Below are positions 24,284-33,640 of a stretch of 64,000 nt of DNA, piece after piece. The stretch's first letter is position 1, and each line of letters begins with the position of its first letter. The DNA comes from Paraburkholderia lacunae (GTDB lineage: Bacteria > Pseudomonadota > Gammaproteobacteria > Burkholderiales > Burkholderiaceae). The stretch is from the NCBI RefSeq assembly GCF_003353175.1, contig NZ_QHKS01000010.1, forward strand, positions 1 through 64,000. Direction: 5' to 3'. A model generated the notes under the pieces. The model did no database searches and was not told the origin of the DNA. It saw only the letters and a program-made list of their open reading frames with translations. The translations under genes were made by a program, and so were the position numbers.

Positions 24284-25650
24284 TCAGGAATCCCCTCAGG
24301 ATCAGTTGTACCCGGATTCGGTGGCGGATCGCCACCCGTTGGGCCTTTATCGCCATCGCTCGCATTGGTATCGCCGGACGCTGGCGCTTGCGGGAAATAC
24401 ACCTGTGCACACGTCCCGCCCAACGGCGGCAGATTGTTACGCGCACGCACTTCGTCGATCGACATCCACCCAGGCCCCTGCGATCCGCCGATGGCCTGCC
24501 GGTAATACGCGGCCTCTGCAGCAGGGTCGCCGCGCGTAAGGCGCGTGACATCGAACTCAGCAAAAAAACGTGCTGTCCGAAACGTCTTCCGATTCGTTTC
24601 CGCCTCGTAGCGATTCAGATAGGGGCGAACCGAATACAGCACGAAGCCACGCCCCATCTCGGAAACACCCGAGCCCCAGCTCGTCGTCTTCGACGTCTCG
24701 CCGATCATCCACGGCGGCACGCCAAAGGCTCGCGCAATGTCGGCCACCTGGAACGAGCGCGATTCGAGCAGCTGCGCGTCGACGGCCGTCATCTTGAGCT
24801 GGGCGACATCACCACCCTCGCCAAGGATCGCCGGTGCACCTACATTGCCGAGACCGCTGTGCTTTCTGACCCAATAGTTACGCAGGTCTTCGCGCTGCTC
24901 CTTGGAAAGTTGCTTTGGAAACCTGAGCACAACGTCCGACATGTTGCCTTTCGTGAAGGCCTTGTCTGCCAGTTCTTCAGCATGTTGCGCGATCGGCACC
25001 GCCCGACTCGCCGCGTATTTCAGCACTGACATTGAGCGGCCAGTGCGAGGGTTAAAGCCGGGACCGGCGAAGTGCAGGATGTCGTCCTGATCGAATGCCA
25101 CCGGCAGCATTTCCTCGCCGTAGGTCATCGGCAACGACACGACGTAGTAGTAGCGACCGTCCTTCAGCCACACCCAGACCGAACGCGGATCTAATGGGAT
25201 GACATCTTCGATCAGGGTCGGGTTGCGGGGATCCCGGAGCAGCAGCGCGAATGCGTCACCGTAGAAACACTGCGATGAGACGAAGTATTCCCACATCATC
25301 GGCGCCGTCATCATCGAGCACGGCTCTTCGTTGAATTTCCACCATAGCGGGTGATCGTCGGCGAGCGAGCGTGCTGTCCCGTTGCGCCGGTAGATTTCCA
25401 TGCGCATCGAGGCGATTGCACCGCCGAGCAGGCGCACGCAGGCGTATACCGCTGACGTTCGCATCGCCTGATCGGCGCTCATGCCCGCAATGCCGGATCC
25501 ATCCCCTAGCAGCTCGCCGAGCTCTTCGTAGTTGACAATCGTGGTCGCGCCGGTTTCGTTATGCACCTCCGGCACCTGAGATACCTGCAGCGCCGGTTCG
25601 GCCCGCGCCGGCGGCGACGCCTGCCCCTGTCGGCTAAAGATTTTGAACAT
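24280..25650 (-). CDS. Portal protein, HK97 type
   Basis: A 456-residue portal that forms the dodecameric DNA gate at one vertex. Diagnostic segments are 'AVYACVRLLGGAIASMRMEI' early, 'FNEEPCSMMTAPMMWEYFV', 'FQVADIARAFGVPPWMIG' in the C-terminal third, and 'WMSIDEVRARNNLPPLGG' near the end. The start ATG at 25648-25650 overlaps the terminase stop (TAATG). The C-terminal ~30 residues are a Gly/Pro/Asp-rich disordered tail. Confidence 0.93.
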   Translation of the reverse strand: MFKIFSRQGQASPPARAEPALQVSQVPEVHNETGATTIVNYEELGELLGDGSGIAGMSADQAMRTSAVYACVRLLGGAIASMRMEIYRRNGTARSLADDHPLWWKFNEEPCSMMTAPMMWEYFVSSQCFYGDAFALLLRDPRNPTLIEDVIPLDPRSVWVWLKDGRYYYVVSLPMTYGEEMLPVAFDQDDILHFAGPGFNPRTGRSMSVLKYAASRAVPIAQHAEELADKAFTKGNMSDVVLRFPKQLSKEQREDLRNYWVRKHSGLGNVGAPAILGEGGDVAQLKMTAVDAQLLESRSFQVADIARAFGVPPWMIGETSKTTSWGSGVSEMGRGFVLYSVRPYLNRYEAETNRKTFRTARFFAEFDVTRLTRGDPAAEAAYYRQAIGGSQGPGWMSIDEVRARNNLPPLGGTCAQVYFPQAPASGDTNASDGDKGPTGGDPPPNPGTTDPEGIPE

Positions 25651-27353
25651 TAGAGCTCCACAAATACTTCGGAGTGTTCGTCGCTTTCGCCTGGCACGAT
25701 CGCCCGGCCAATTGCCATGATGGCCGCGACGACACCGTCGATCTTGTTTTCCGGCCGCTCTTTGCGCGGATATATGTTGTCTTTCTGATCGCAATGGCAC
25801 ACGACGTTGCTGGCCATCCATGCGAGAACCGGGTCGCCGTTGTGCTCGATGTCACCCTTCAGCACAAGCGCTTCGAGCTGCTTCATCGGCTCGCTGAAAT
25901 TCAGCACCGTCGCCCGCATTTCCACCATCGGAACGTTTTCGGCAAGCAGGTGACTTGACAGCTGCGTCGCCTGGAACGGATCGAACGGCACCTCGACGAC
26001 GTCGAAGAGCGCACAGTCCTCGCGCACGCCTTCTTCGATCAGATCGAAGTCAGTCACCTCGCCCTCGGTCACCGTCAGCCATCCACTGCGGCGCCAGCCG
26101 TCGTACTGGCTGTTGTGCGCGTTCTCGACGGCTCGCTCCGGCAGGTAGTACGTGCCGAAAATGGCCCACTTCGCTCGCTTGCCGGAGGGTGGAAACAGAC
26201 GGATCTTCGCCGCAATGTCGACCTTGCTCGCAAGGTCAAGCGCAACGTAGCAGCGCTCGCCGTACAGATCCTCAATACGCAGATCGCTATTTGCGCAGCC
26301 GTCCCACGCGCGCATGTCCATCCATGCGCTGTCGGCGTTGACCCAGACGTTAAGCCGCTTCGTCAGAAAGTTACCCACCGCACTGGGCATGGATAGCGCC
26401 TTGCGGCACGCCGACTCCATATCGTCGGCCAGTACCGAAACGCCGTAGTTCGGATTGGCCTTGGCCCAGCACGCCGGATCCGCCCAGTCGTCGCCATCGT
26501 CAATCGTGAAGATGATGCCGAAGAACGATTCGTCTTCGACGATCCGCTCCAGGATCTTTGTGACGTGCGTGCGCTGCTCGTAGCAGATCCCGGTGCGGTC
26601 CGAGCCGGCCGTCGTGATCATCCACAGCAGCGACTGGTCACGGGCACCAGTCGCCGAATCGATCACGTCAAATACGGCACGAGTCTTATGCGCGTGCAGC
26701 TCGTCGATGACGCCGCCGTGCACGTTCAGACCATCAAGCGTGCTGCCCTCGGCAGACAACGGCGTGAACTTGCTCGCGTCTTCCGGCACAAGCATCTGGT
26801 GCTGCAAGACCTCGATGCCAAGCGTGCGGCACATCTCCGGCTCACGCAGCGCCATGGCCTTCGCATCGTCAAACACGATCTTTGCCTGATCGCGCGTCGT
26901 GGCCGCGCTATAGACCTCCGCGCCCGGCTCACCGTCCGCGGCGAACAGATAGAGTGCCACGCCGCAGCTCTTGGTCGACTTGGCGTTCTTCCGCGCGACC
27001 TCCTCATAGGCCCGGCGATAGCGGCGAAGCCCGGTGCCGACATGCAGCCAGCCGAAGACGGTCGACAGCACGAAGATCTGCCACGGTTCGAGCACAATCC
27101 GCTGCCGCGTTCGAGCCCATTTGCCCTTGATATGCGGCAGCAGCTCAACGAAGCCGCAGATCCGGCTCGCGGCCTCGGTGTCGAAGCGATACGGGAAGTC
27201 AGGCGACCGGGCCTCCGCGCGAACGAGATCGTCGCGCTGCCGCTTGCAGGCCAGCTTGACCCACTTGCACGCGACAATCCGTCCGGAGAGCACGTCATCA
27301 ATGTAGCCGTTCGCGAGCTCAACGTACTCCGGTTCGTCGCGGTGCGCGCTCAT
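25650..27353 (-). CDS. Terminase large subunit
   Basis: A 567-residue packaging motor and nuclease. The ATPase part has a Walker-A-like 'ARKNAKST' at residues ~120-127, Walker B 'GGVIDELHAH' near 205-214 and a coupling 'ITTAGSDRTG'. The nuclease part has metal-site 'YVALDLASKVD' near 375 and 'NKIDGVVAAIMAIGR' close to the end. These fit the HK97/phage-T1-like terminase class that works with P27 small subunits. It overlaps the small-subunit gene by 4 bp and the portal by one. Confidence 0.93.
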   Translation of the reverse strand: MSAHRDEPEYVELANGYIDDVLSGRIVACKWVKLACKRQRDDLVRAEARSPDFPYRFDTEAASRICGFVELLPHIKGKWARTRQRIVLEPWQIFVLSTVFGWLHVGTGLRRYRRAYEEVARKNAKSTKSCGVALYLFAADGEPGAEVYSAATTRDQAKIVFDDAKAMALREPEMCRTLGIEVLQHQMLVPEDASKFTPLSAEGSTLDGLNVHGGVIDELHAHKTRAVFDVIDSATGARDQSLLWMITTAGSDRTGICYEQRTHVTKILERIVEDESFFGIIFTIDDGDDWADPACWAKANPNYGVSVLADDMESACRKALSMPSAVGNFLTKRLNVWVNADSAWMDMRAWDGCANSDLRIEDLYGERCYVALDLASKVDIAAKIRLFPPSGKRAKWAIFGTYYLPERAVENAHNSQYDGWRRSGWLTVTEGEVTDFDLIEEGVREDCALFDVVEVPFDPFQATQLSSHLLAENVPMVEMRATVLNFSEPMKQLEALVLKGDIEHNGDPVLAWMASNVVCHCDQKDNIYPRKERPENKIDGVVAAIMAIGRAIVPGESDEHSEVFVEL

Positions 27354-27874
27354 TTGGCGAAGCGCCCCCAGCCGCCGCTGGCCGGCTCCACGCCCGGCAG
27401 CGACAGCTGATTGGTCGACGGTGTCACGCGCGAGCGGCTCGATGGCGACAACCCGAAGCTCTGCAGGAATTTGTGCACCTGATCCTGCAGCGAGTTGATC
27501 AGGCTCAGTTCGACCGCCTGCTGCCGATAGCCGGAAGGTGCTACATCGACGAATGCCTCCGACGATGTTCTGCCCTGCGATGCGAACAGTTCCTGCCGCT
27601 TCTGGAACGCCGTCTCAAGCTCGACAAGCCGGCCCCACGCCTGGCAGTACAGCGCCAGCGCAGCCCGGTCGAGCCGGCTGATCAGCCCGAGTTGCTCCAG
27701 CTCGGCAGAGACGCGTTTCCATTCCTTGCGTGCCTCCCTGCTCAGGTGGCGCGGAGCGTCGGGAACCGCGACCTCCGGATTGACGCCGTCCGACAGGTTG
27801 ATCGGACGCTTGCCGGGATTGCCGCGAATGAGTTTGAGCGCCGCCGGCGCTGGTTGCGGACCACGTTGACCCAT
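27350..27874 (-). CDS. Terminase small subunit, P27 family
   Basis: A 174-residue DNA-recognition subunit. It opens 'MGQRGPQPAPAALKLIRGNP', a P27-family hallmark, then has 'APRHLSREARKEWKRVSAEL' and 'LISRLDRAALALYCQAWG'. The C-terminal 40 residues are low complexity. P27 subunits select the packaging start, usually a cos or pac site close by; the 245-bp gap upstream (27875-28120) is the likeliest place, but I could not identify a cut site. Confidence 0.9.
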   Translation of the reverse strand: MGQRGPQPAPAALKLIRGNPGKRPINLSDGVNPEVAVPDAPRHLSREARKEWKRVSAELEQLGLISRLDRAALALYCQAWGRLVELETAFQKRQELFASQGRTSSEAFVDVAPSGYRQQAVELSLINSLQDQVHKFLQSFGLSPSSRSRVTPSTNQLSLPGVEPASGGWGRFAK

Positions 27875-28120
27875 ATGTTCAAGGGGCGCCTGGACACCCC
27901 CCCTCGATAACTTGCGCGCGGAAAAATTTGGCTAAACACGCGGTCCTGTCCGCGAGCCGGCCAGACTTTTGGCCACCCCCGGATGCACCGCGTGCGAGCT
28001 TCGGTAGGACCCTGCTTCGGTTTGACGATGCCTCGCCGATGGCCTTGCGGCGACGGTGTGCGCCGCGCGAGGCATGACGATGGGGACACAAAGCAGCTTT
28101 ATCGGAAGGCGCTGACAGCC

Positions 28121-28489
28121 TTATGTGCCGGAGCGCGCGCGGGCGCTTTCACGCGCCGTCTTTGCTTTGTGGCACTTATCGCAGATGGATTGCAGGTTCG
28201 ACTCGTCGTCCGTGCCGCCTTCGGCCTTCGAAACAATGTGGTCGACCTGCGTTGCACGCGTCACACGACGCGCACGCAGACACGGCTGACAAAGGCCACC
28301 GTCGCGGCGGAGGATGATTGCGCGTAGCTTCGTCCACGCAGTGCCATACCCGCGTTCATGTCGCGTGCCGCGTAGCCTGTCGTTTTGCCAGCCAATGTCA
28401 TCACGCGCGTGCTCGGCGCAGAAACCGGGCGACGCGACGAGCGCGCGGCAACCCGGATGACGGCACGGCGTCGGTGCCTTACGAGGCAT
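28121..28489 (-). CDS. HNH endonuclease
   Basis: A 122-residue HNH nuclease. A zinc pair 'CRHPGC' and another 'CQPC' flank the core 'TQVDHIVSKAEGGTDDESNL', ending 'SICDKCHKAKT'; the H of 'DHI', the N of 'SNL' and the terminal H form the active site. Small HNH proteins encoded next to the terminase are required for cos cleavage in HK97-like phages, which fits this location. It overlaps the 28479-28769 gene by 11 bp. Confidence 0.92.
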   Translation of the reverse strand: MPRKAPTPCRHPGCRALVASPGFCAEHARDDIGWQNDRLRGTRHERGYGTAWTKLRAIILRRDGGLCQPCLRARRVTRATQVDHIVSKAEGGTDDESNLQSICDKCHKAKTARESARARSGT

Positions 28490-28769
28490 CGCGACCGGGC
28501 AGATGTGCCCGCGCCTTCGCGACGAGCTCGCGGATGCGGGCCGCCTTCGTGACGTGAATGAACCACGCAGAGACTTCTTCCTCGATCGCATCGAGCCATT
28601 GATGCGACGGATGTACATCGAGCGCCGGTGCAACGGCTGACTGATTCGCAGCCGCATCGCCTGCGCCGTCAGCCACTGGCGGTAACGATGCTGCACCGCC
28701 TGATTGCCCATCAACAACGGAAGACTGCAGCGCGAAGGCGCACAAGACAAAGCGTTGGACCGCATGCAT
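28479..28769 (-). CDS. Hypothetical small protein
   Basis: A 96-residue protein of unknown function. It has a hydrophobic N-terminus ('MHAVQRFVLCAFALQSSVV') that could be a signal or a membrane anchor, a Gly/Ala-rich linker, then a helical end ('WLDAIEEEVSAWFIHVTKAARI'). The ATG at 28769 has GGAG upstream. It overlaps the HNH gene by 11 bp, so it belongs to the late operon's start. I do not recognise a family. Confidence 0.55.
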   Translation of the reverse strand: MHAVQRFVLCAFALQSSVVDGQSGGAASLPPVADGAGDAAANQSAVAPALDVHPSHQWLDAIEEEVSAWFIHVTKAARIRELVAKARAHLPGRDAS

Positions 28770-28994
28770 AGATGCTCCAGAAATGACAAAGCCCCGAGGG
28801 CTTGCGCACTCAGGGCTTGGGTTGAATCCGATGTTTCGTGAAGGCGCACGCCTCCACACGACCTGACGGGATCCGATAATTATTCTTTTGTCGCCGAAAG
28901 GTTTGCACGACTAACGCGCGGTGCCAGCGGATATCCAGTGACTCGGTAAAGGATGGCCGAAATATATTCGATCGAATCTTGGATTGCAAGAATT

Positions 28995-29771
28995 TCATGG
29001 TTGCAACTGCCGGCGCATTGTGTCGACAACACTGCCGTCGACCTTGTCGAGTAACGCCAACGTCGCGGTGAAGCGCTCAGCCCAATAGCGCCGATAGATG
29101 GGAAGCGACACGCCAAGCGCGTGGGCACGTGCTGACTCATCGACAGGCCGGCGACCATCGCCACCGCAGCACGGACAGATCTGACGGCCGTCGCTTTTCT
29201 TCGGCACGGTCAGCACGGTCCCGCGTCCCAGACATCTGGGACAGGACTCGAATTCCCGATAGACGATCGGCCCACGACCACTTCGACTGGCGGCGAATGG
29301 TATACGCTCTTCAGAAACACAAATGACCCGCTTGCCATTGCAGTCGGGACACACCGCCGCGACTGGTTGCGGCTTCGGCGTGCGACCAATTGCGCCGCGC
29401 CCTTCGCAGCGCGGACACTGATCGTCGACCCACTCGATGATCAGACGCAGGGCGAAGCGCTCAACGATGTCGACTTTCGCCCGCTCGACCGTCTTGCCAG
29501 CACGTTGCTCGCGCTTCGCCTGTGCATCAACGCCCGTAAATTTCCCACGATTGAATTTTCCGGATCGTCGGATCATCTGTGCGAGCAGCAATGTCGCACG
29601 GCGCACCGCATCAGGTCGTATGTCCTGCCCGCACTTCATTCGCACCAGTGCCCGACCGAGATCATTCGCGAATGCCAATGCACCCAAAGTTACTTTTGGA
29701 TCGACGATCGGGTCGGAGAACTGCCCCCGCACATTCATCGCAATCCCGGCCTGCTCTTTAAGGTCAATCAT
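28995..29771 (-). CDS. Zinc-rich protein, candidate Q-like late antiterminator
   Basis: A 258-residue protein with four zinc-knuckle pairs in the DnaJ style: 'CPRCEGRGAIG', 'CPDCNGK', 'CPRCLGRGT' and 'CPCCGGDGR' (residues ~118-208). The C-terminal 45 residues, 'ALGVSLPIYRRYWAERF...L', look like the DNA-binding end of lambdoid Q-type antiterminators ('lG.s...yyrrw'). It is the last gene before the late block (HNH, terminase), the expected place for Q. A DnaJ-like chaperone is less likely because there is no J domain. The start follows a GGAGG site. Confidence 0.55.
   Translation of the reverse strand: MIDLKEQAGIAMNVRGQFSDPIVDPKVTLGALAFANDLGRALVRMKCGQDIRPDAVRRATLLLAQMIRRSGKFNRGKFTGVDAQAKREQRAGKTVERAKVDIVERFALRLIIEWVDDQCPRCEGRGAIGRTPKPQPVAAVCPDCNGKRVICVSEERIPFAASRSGRGPIVYREFESCPRCLGRGTVLTVPKKSDGRQICPCCGGDGRRPVDESARAHALGVSLPIYRRYWAERFTATLALLDKVDGSVVDTMRRQLQP
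29685..29697. promoter_or_regulatory. Dispersed palindrome, core copy in the Q-like gene
   Basis: CAAAGTTACTTTT: the 11-bp core AAAGTNACTTT is intact, with T at the centre. It encodes K-V-T-L near the N-terminus of the zinc-rich protein. Confidence 0.45.
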
Positions 29772-29796
29772 CGAAAGCCTCCGTTAATTGTCCCAA

Positions 29797-29920
29797 TGTC
29801 CCAATGTCCCAAGGGAAAAGGGTTGTGGGTGCGTGCGCACCCGCGACATGCGCCCCCTCACGTCGCGCACGTCGCCCGCATGCACGCACACGCATGGCAG
29901 CCCCTTGGGACGTTGGGACA
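29797..29920. repeat. 19-bp inverted repeat with tandem GTCCCAAT units
   Basis: TGTCCCAATGTCCCAAGGG (29797-29815) recurs in reverse complement at 29902-29920 with one mismatch, 86 bp apart. The left arm extends into a third TGTCCCAA unit beginning at 29789. The repeats fill the 240-bp gap between the primase-helicase stop and the Q-like gene start. They could be iterons of a replication origin or an operator for the late switch. Confidence 0.7.
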
Positions 29921-30011
29921 TCGGACGCTTTCGGGACCGCCACGCAGCGCGCCAAAGCTGGCGCGAAAGCGCGCCGGAACCGTGCGAATAGCGCGCCGTG
30001 CCCGCACAGAT

Positions 30012-32534
30012 TCAGAGCGGCGCATCATCGTCGGCACCTTCGGTAACGAGTTCTGCGACAGGCGCTGGAGCTTCTTCTTCCTGCACGTAGTACCAGCCCC
30101 GTCGCCCCGTCGATTCCCGCTTGCGCACCCAGCCGAGTGACTTCAACGCCTTGCCAATGCGCCGTTGCTCCGGTAGCGTCCACTTGGAAGTGTCGAGCTT
30201 GAGAACGTCGCCGAGGATCTCCTCCATCGTGACGCGACCAGTCAGTTCCAGATGGCGCGCGATCCGGTCTTCATAGACGTCACCTTCATAGCGCTCGGTC
30301 TGCTCAATCTCAAACAACGGTTTCTCCGCTTCGGTCACGTGCCAGATGACACCCTGCCGGTACAGATGGACGGCCTCCGCCCACAGCTGGTCACGGTCAC
30401 GCCGCAGCGCGTCGATATGGATCGGGCCGCCAACACGAAGCGGCCAGTAGCGCCGGTTTCCGGATTCGTCCTTGAGGTACGTATCGAAGTTGACCGAGCC
30501 GGCGAATACGCCCTGCCGGTGCACGTCCGTTGCGCGCTTGCCGTAGAAGTTGCGAAAGCGGTCTGTCTCGGTGGCGAAGAAGCTCTTTGCGGCCGACGAG
30601 TCGCTCTTGTTAAGCGAGTCCAGTTCGGCCAGCTCGATAATCCACTTGCCTGCCATGACCGCGTACGTGTCCTTGTCGCCGATGCGGATCGGCGAGTTCG
30701 TGTACCACGGCTTGCCGGCGATCACTTCGAGCGCCGTCGATTTGTACCAGCCCTGCTTTCCTTCCAGAATCAGCACGTTGTCGGCCTTGCAGCCGGGACG
30801 CATCACGCGCGCTACCGCCGCGATAAGCCACTTCGTGCCGGCCAGTCGTACATACTCGCTGTCGGCCACCTTCATATAGGTCGTCGGCCACGTACGCACG
30901 CGCTCCACGCCATCCCAGACAACACCCTCCAGGTATTCGCGCACGTCGTGAAAATGCGTCGCGTCTGCGACCAGCAACACGGCGTTCATCACTATGTCCT
31001 GCCGCACCGAGATCCCGTATTTCTGCGACAACCACAGCACGCAGCGAATGTCGTCCATGTCCGACCATTCGCCGAGCTCGCCTTGCGGAAACGGCGGCTT
31101 CCTGCGCTTCACAACGCGGCCGGCGAAATCGTCCTGCGCGATAACGCCCTGCCATTTCTTGTGATTCGAAAGGATCAGGTGGACGTTGCCGAGCGTGGGC
31201 AGCAGGTTGCCTTTTTCGCTGCGCGCCAGATCCCGCTCCCACGTGTGCGCTCCGTTCTCGATAACCCGCCCGTCCCATTCCCCGGTTGCAGCGCCAGCGG
31301 ACGTCGCGGCATCGGCGCCGGCGACGTCGTCTACAGCTCGTGGATCCGTGTCATGCAGATGCGCAAACGGTGGAATATCGGTAGCTGCAGGCGCCAGGGC
31401 TGCAAGCAGTGCGGACTGGATCTGCTGTCGCACGAGAGCGAGCCCTTCCTCGCAGTGCAGATCGTTAAAGTCAGTCAGCTTCCGATCGCCGCGATCCGCA
31501 AAGCGGGGAAACACCACACTCGCATTGCCAACGGTCGCGACCGCCTCGTGTGCATATTTGAGCCCGGTGTTCTCAAAACGCCTGCGGCGTTCCGGCGAGA
31601 CATCGTTGCCGTAGATCAGCTCCATAAAGCCAACGCCATGATCATCGCGCCTGAACTCCGCGCGAGCCATGTACCACGTGTTCTTCGCCTGAATGCGCAC
31701 GGCGTCGCCGCCGATGGTCAATTCGCCCCTGTAGCCGAACTCCTCGGCAAGGCACGCACGCAGACGCTGCTCAATGATCCAGTCGTCGTCGGCGCAGATC
31801 AGCAGATGCAGATGCGGATAGGTGTCGCGCAGGTAACGCGCGGCGAACAGGATGCCGGCGGCGTCGAAACACACCGACTGAGGAATGGCTTCATCGATCG
31901 CCATCCGGATGGAGCGCCCGGTCGCATAACCTTCGGAGATCATGGCGACCTTGTCGTCGTCGCCGATGTCGCCAAGCAGGAATGCAGCACCCTTCTTTTC
32001 CATGCCCTTGTTGAAGCGCTTCGCGCCATCGGGCGTAATCTTTTGCAGGCCGACAAGACGTATGCCATCGGCGTACTGGAACATCGGCACCAAGGTCGTG
32101 CCTTCAGCGTCGAACCGGACGCCTTCGGGCGTGATCTGCTTTCTCTTGAGGTACGCTGACGTGCCCTCGTCGTGCGCTTTCTGCCATTGATCGCGAGCCC
32201 GGTTTGCAGCCATCTTTGCGGCATGCGCGCGCTTTTCCGCCTCAATACGTTCCGCGGCTTGCTGACGTCGCCGGGCTGCATTGACGTCTTCCTGCGTCAG
32301 TGCTTCGCCCTCCCACTGGAAAGCCTGCGCGCCATTATCGTTGCCGGACCAGCGCCCAAACGCGCCGGTGTACCCGATAATCCGGCCGGCACGTTCAATC
32401 TGATGCAGCGAGTACCAGTACTTTTTGCCCGCCCCATACCGGTGCGGCTTGCCATCTGCGATCGGGTGCCCTTCGGGTAGCTTTGGGTGACCATCATCCT
32501 GCAGTTGCTGGACAATCTGCTCTAGCGAAGACAT
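30012..32534 (-). CDS. Primase-helicase (Toprim plus VapE/VirE-type ATPase)
   Basis: An 840-residue replication protein. The first ~60 residues and a charged helix (~80-120) lead to a Toprim-like primase centre with 'AMISEGYATG' near residue 200 and 'LICADDDW' near 250. The C-terminal half is a VapE/VirE-type helicase ATPase: P-loop 'LEGKQGWYKST' near 590, Walker B 'WIIELAELDSL' near 630 and 'SVNFDTYLKDESGNRRYWPL' after it. The fused architecture lets one protein prime and unwind phage DNA. The start has a strong AGGAGG. A perfect dispersed palindrome lies about 140 bp upstream. Confidence 0.88.
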   Translation of the reverse strand: MSSLEQIVQQLQDDGHPKLPEGHPIADGKPHRYGAGKKYWYSLHQIERAGRIIGYTGAFGRWSGNDNGAQAFQWEGEALTQEDVNAARRRQQAAERIEAEKRAHAAKMAANRARDQWQKAHDEGTSAYLKRKQITPEGVRFDAEGTTLVPMFQYADGIRLVGLQKITPDGAKRFNKGMEKKGAAFLLGDIGDDDKVAMISEGYATGRSIRMAIDEAIPQSVCFDAAGILFAARYLRDTYPHLHLLICADDDWIIEQRLRACLAEEFGYRGELTIGGDAVRIQAKNTWYMARAEFRRDDHGVGFMELIYGNDVSPERRRRFENTGLKYAHEAVATVGNASVVFPRFADRGDRKLTDFNDLHCEEGLALVRQQIQSALLAALAPAATDIPPFAHLHDTDPRAVDDVAGADAATSAGAATGEWDGRVIENGAHTWERDLARSEKGNLLPTLGNVHLILSNHKKWQGVIAQDDFAGRVVKRRKPPFPQGELGEWSDMDDIRCVLWLSQKYGISVRQDIVMNAVLLVADATHFHDVREYLEGVVWDGVERVRTWPTTYMKVADSEYVRLAGTKWLIAAVARVMRPGCKADNVLILEGKQGWYKSTALEVIAGKPWYTNSPIRIGDKDTYAVMAGKWIIELAELDSLNKSDSSAAKSFFATETDRFRNFYGKRATDVHRQGVFAGSVNFDTYLKDESGNRRYWPLRVGGPIHIDALRRDRDQLWAEAVHLYRQGVIWHVTEAEKPLFEIEQTERYEGDVYEDRIARHLELTGRVTMEEILGDVLKLDTSKWTLPEQRRIGKALKSLGWVRKRESTGRRGWYYVQEEEAPAPVAELVTEGADDDAPL

Positions 32535-32671
32535 TCGTTAATCCTCCTTTCGCGTTCGCGCTGATGGGAAAATGCACGCCACACGGCTCGACCGGCGGCG
32601 TACGTTTGAGGTCCAGACGGGGAGCGTCTGAAAGATGGGTTGCAGCGGCGAAGCAATGAACTGGCGCCGGT

Positions 32672-32684
32672 CAAAGTCACTTTG
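32672..32684. promoter_or_regulatory. Dispersed palindrome, copy 5 (perfect)
   Basis: CAAAGTCACTTTG in the 162-bp gap upstream of the primase-helicase, 13 bp past the stop of the 32697-33077 gene. Confidence 0.8.
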
Positions 32685-32696
32685 TGGTCTCCGTGA

Positions 32697-33077
32697 TTAC
32701 TTGCCGCGAAGGCGGTGCCATTCAGCGGACATGAGCTGGTCGAAGCGATCCAGATCAGCAGACGAAAGCCCGCCCTCCAGCTGTCGCCTGAAGCCATGTC
32801 GCTCGGTTTTTGTCTTCAGAGCCGCACAGATCGATGCGGCGCGTTCGACGAAGATGGGGATGACCGCCGCCCACAATGCCGCTTCACGGATGAGCGCGAG
32901 GTGGTCGGGGAATGTGTTGATGAGGGACGCGATAAACTGCGGCACGAGTTCCGGATTGCGGTCGGCCATCCACTGAAGTGCGGACCTGCCGCACGCGAGT
33001 TGCTGGTTCACATCGCAGGACAGTCCAACCTGCTCGCGATGCGGATTGCAGCATGACATTCCGGGGCGAAACTTCAT
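32697..33077 (-). CDS. Hypothetical early phage protein
   Basis: A 126-residue protein of unknown function. The N-terminus contains 'GMSCCNPHR', with a Cys pair, and the rest is helical ('IREAALWAAVIPIFVERAAS'). It starts with an ATG that overlaps the stop of the CII-like gene (ATGA), so the two are co-translated. Co-transcription with CII-like and primase-helicase genes suggests an early replication or regulatory role. Confidence 0.6.
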   Translation of the reverse strand: MKFRPGMSCCNPHREQVGLSCDVNQQLACGRSALQWMADRNPELVPQFIASLINTFPDHLALIREAALWAAVIPIFVERAASICAALKTKTERHGFRRQLEGGLSSADLDRFDQLMSAEWHRLRGK

Positions 33078-33589
33078 GCTTGCCGGCGACCCAACCTGCT
33101 AACAGCCTGTACTGTGCGCAGAAGGCGATCAAGCAGCCGCTGATGGTGACGCGCAGCGAGTGCAATCGCGTCGGCTTCCTGATCGGTGATCCGGCCGTCT
33201 GCGATGGCCGTGCGCACTTCACCTGCTACAACACCCGATTGCCGCGCTACCTCCAACGCACCAAGAGCAATGGCGTCGACGCTGTCGGGCGCATCCTGCT
33301 CGCTCGCCTCGGTCGCGCGCAAACCGAAGCGTTCGTTAAGCGCGTGGATCGCGTCGAAGCGCTGCGGCTGACGCTTTTCTTCCATCCATTCGATCAGCAG
33401 CTCGAACATTTCCATTGAAAGTCGGTTTTCGCCTTCGCCGCGCAAACGCAGGCGCAACGTTTCCGTGCCGATGCTCTTGCCGCGACGATGGGTCAGAAAT
33501 GTCGCCGCATCTGCTACGCCCCCAGGCGTACCGCGTACCGATGTATAAAGCGCGTCAAGCCAATCCGTGCCGCTATATCTGCAGGTCAT
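33074..33589 (-). CDS. CII-like phage regulatory protein
   Basis: A 171-residue protein whose N-terminal ~75 residues fit the phage CII/CP76 pattern: 'LDALYTSVRGTPGGVADAA' followed by a helix-turn-helix region and 'RLRLRGEGENRLSMEMFELL'. These proteins activate the lysogeny promoters. The C-terminal half is helical with 'AIADGRITDQEADAIALAAR'. It is the gene after Cro, as cII is in lambdoid phages. Confidence 0.7.
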   Translation of the reverse strand: MTCRYSGTDWLDALYTSVRGTPGGVADAATFLTHRRGKSIGTETLRLRLRGEGENRLSMEMFELLIEWMEEKRQPQRFDAIHALNERFGLRATEASEQDAPDSVDAIALGALEVARQSGVVAGEVRTAIADGRITDQEADAIALAARHHQRLLDRLLRTVQAVSRLGRRQA

Positions 33590-33640
33590 TTGAATCCCCG
33601 GTGTCTTTGTAGATACGGTTTTTCATGGTGTTTACCGTTG

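Noticed and set aside
27875..28120. Exact cos site
   Set aside because: The region before the terminase is a likely place, but I could not identify a cut sequence without comparison to a phage with mapped ends.
29787..29815. CRISPR-like repeat array
   Set aside because: The repeated unit is 7-8 bp, head to tail, with no spacers; it is a simple tandem/inverted repeat. No CRISPR array or cas gene was seen anywhere in the window.
30252..32159. 635-codon plus-strand open frame
   Set aside because: It is antisense to the primase-helicase, whose motifs are unmistakable. Composition is shadow-like.
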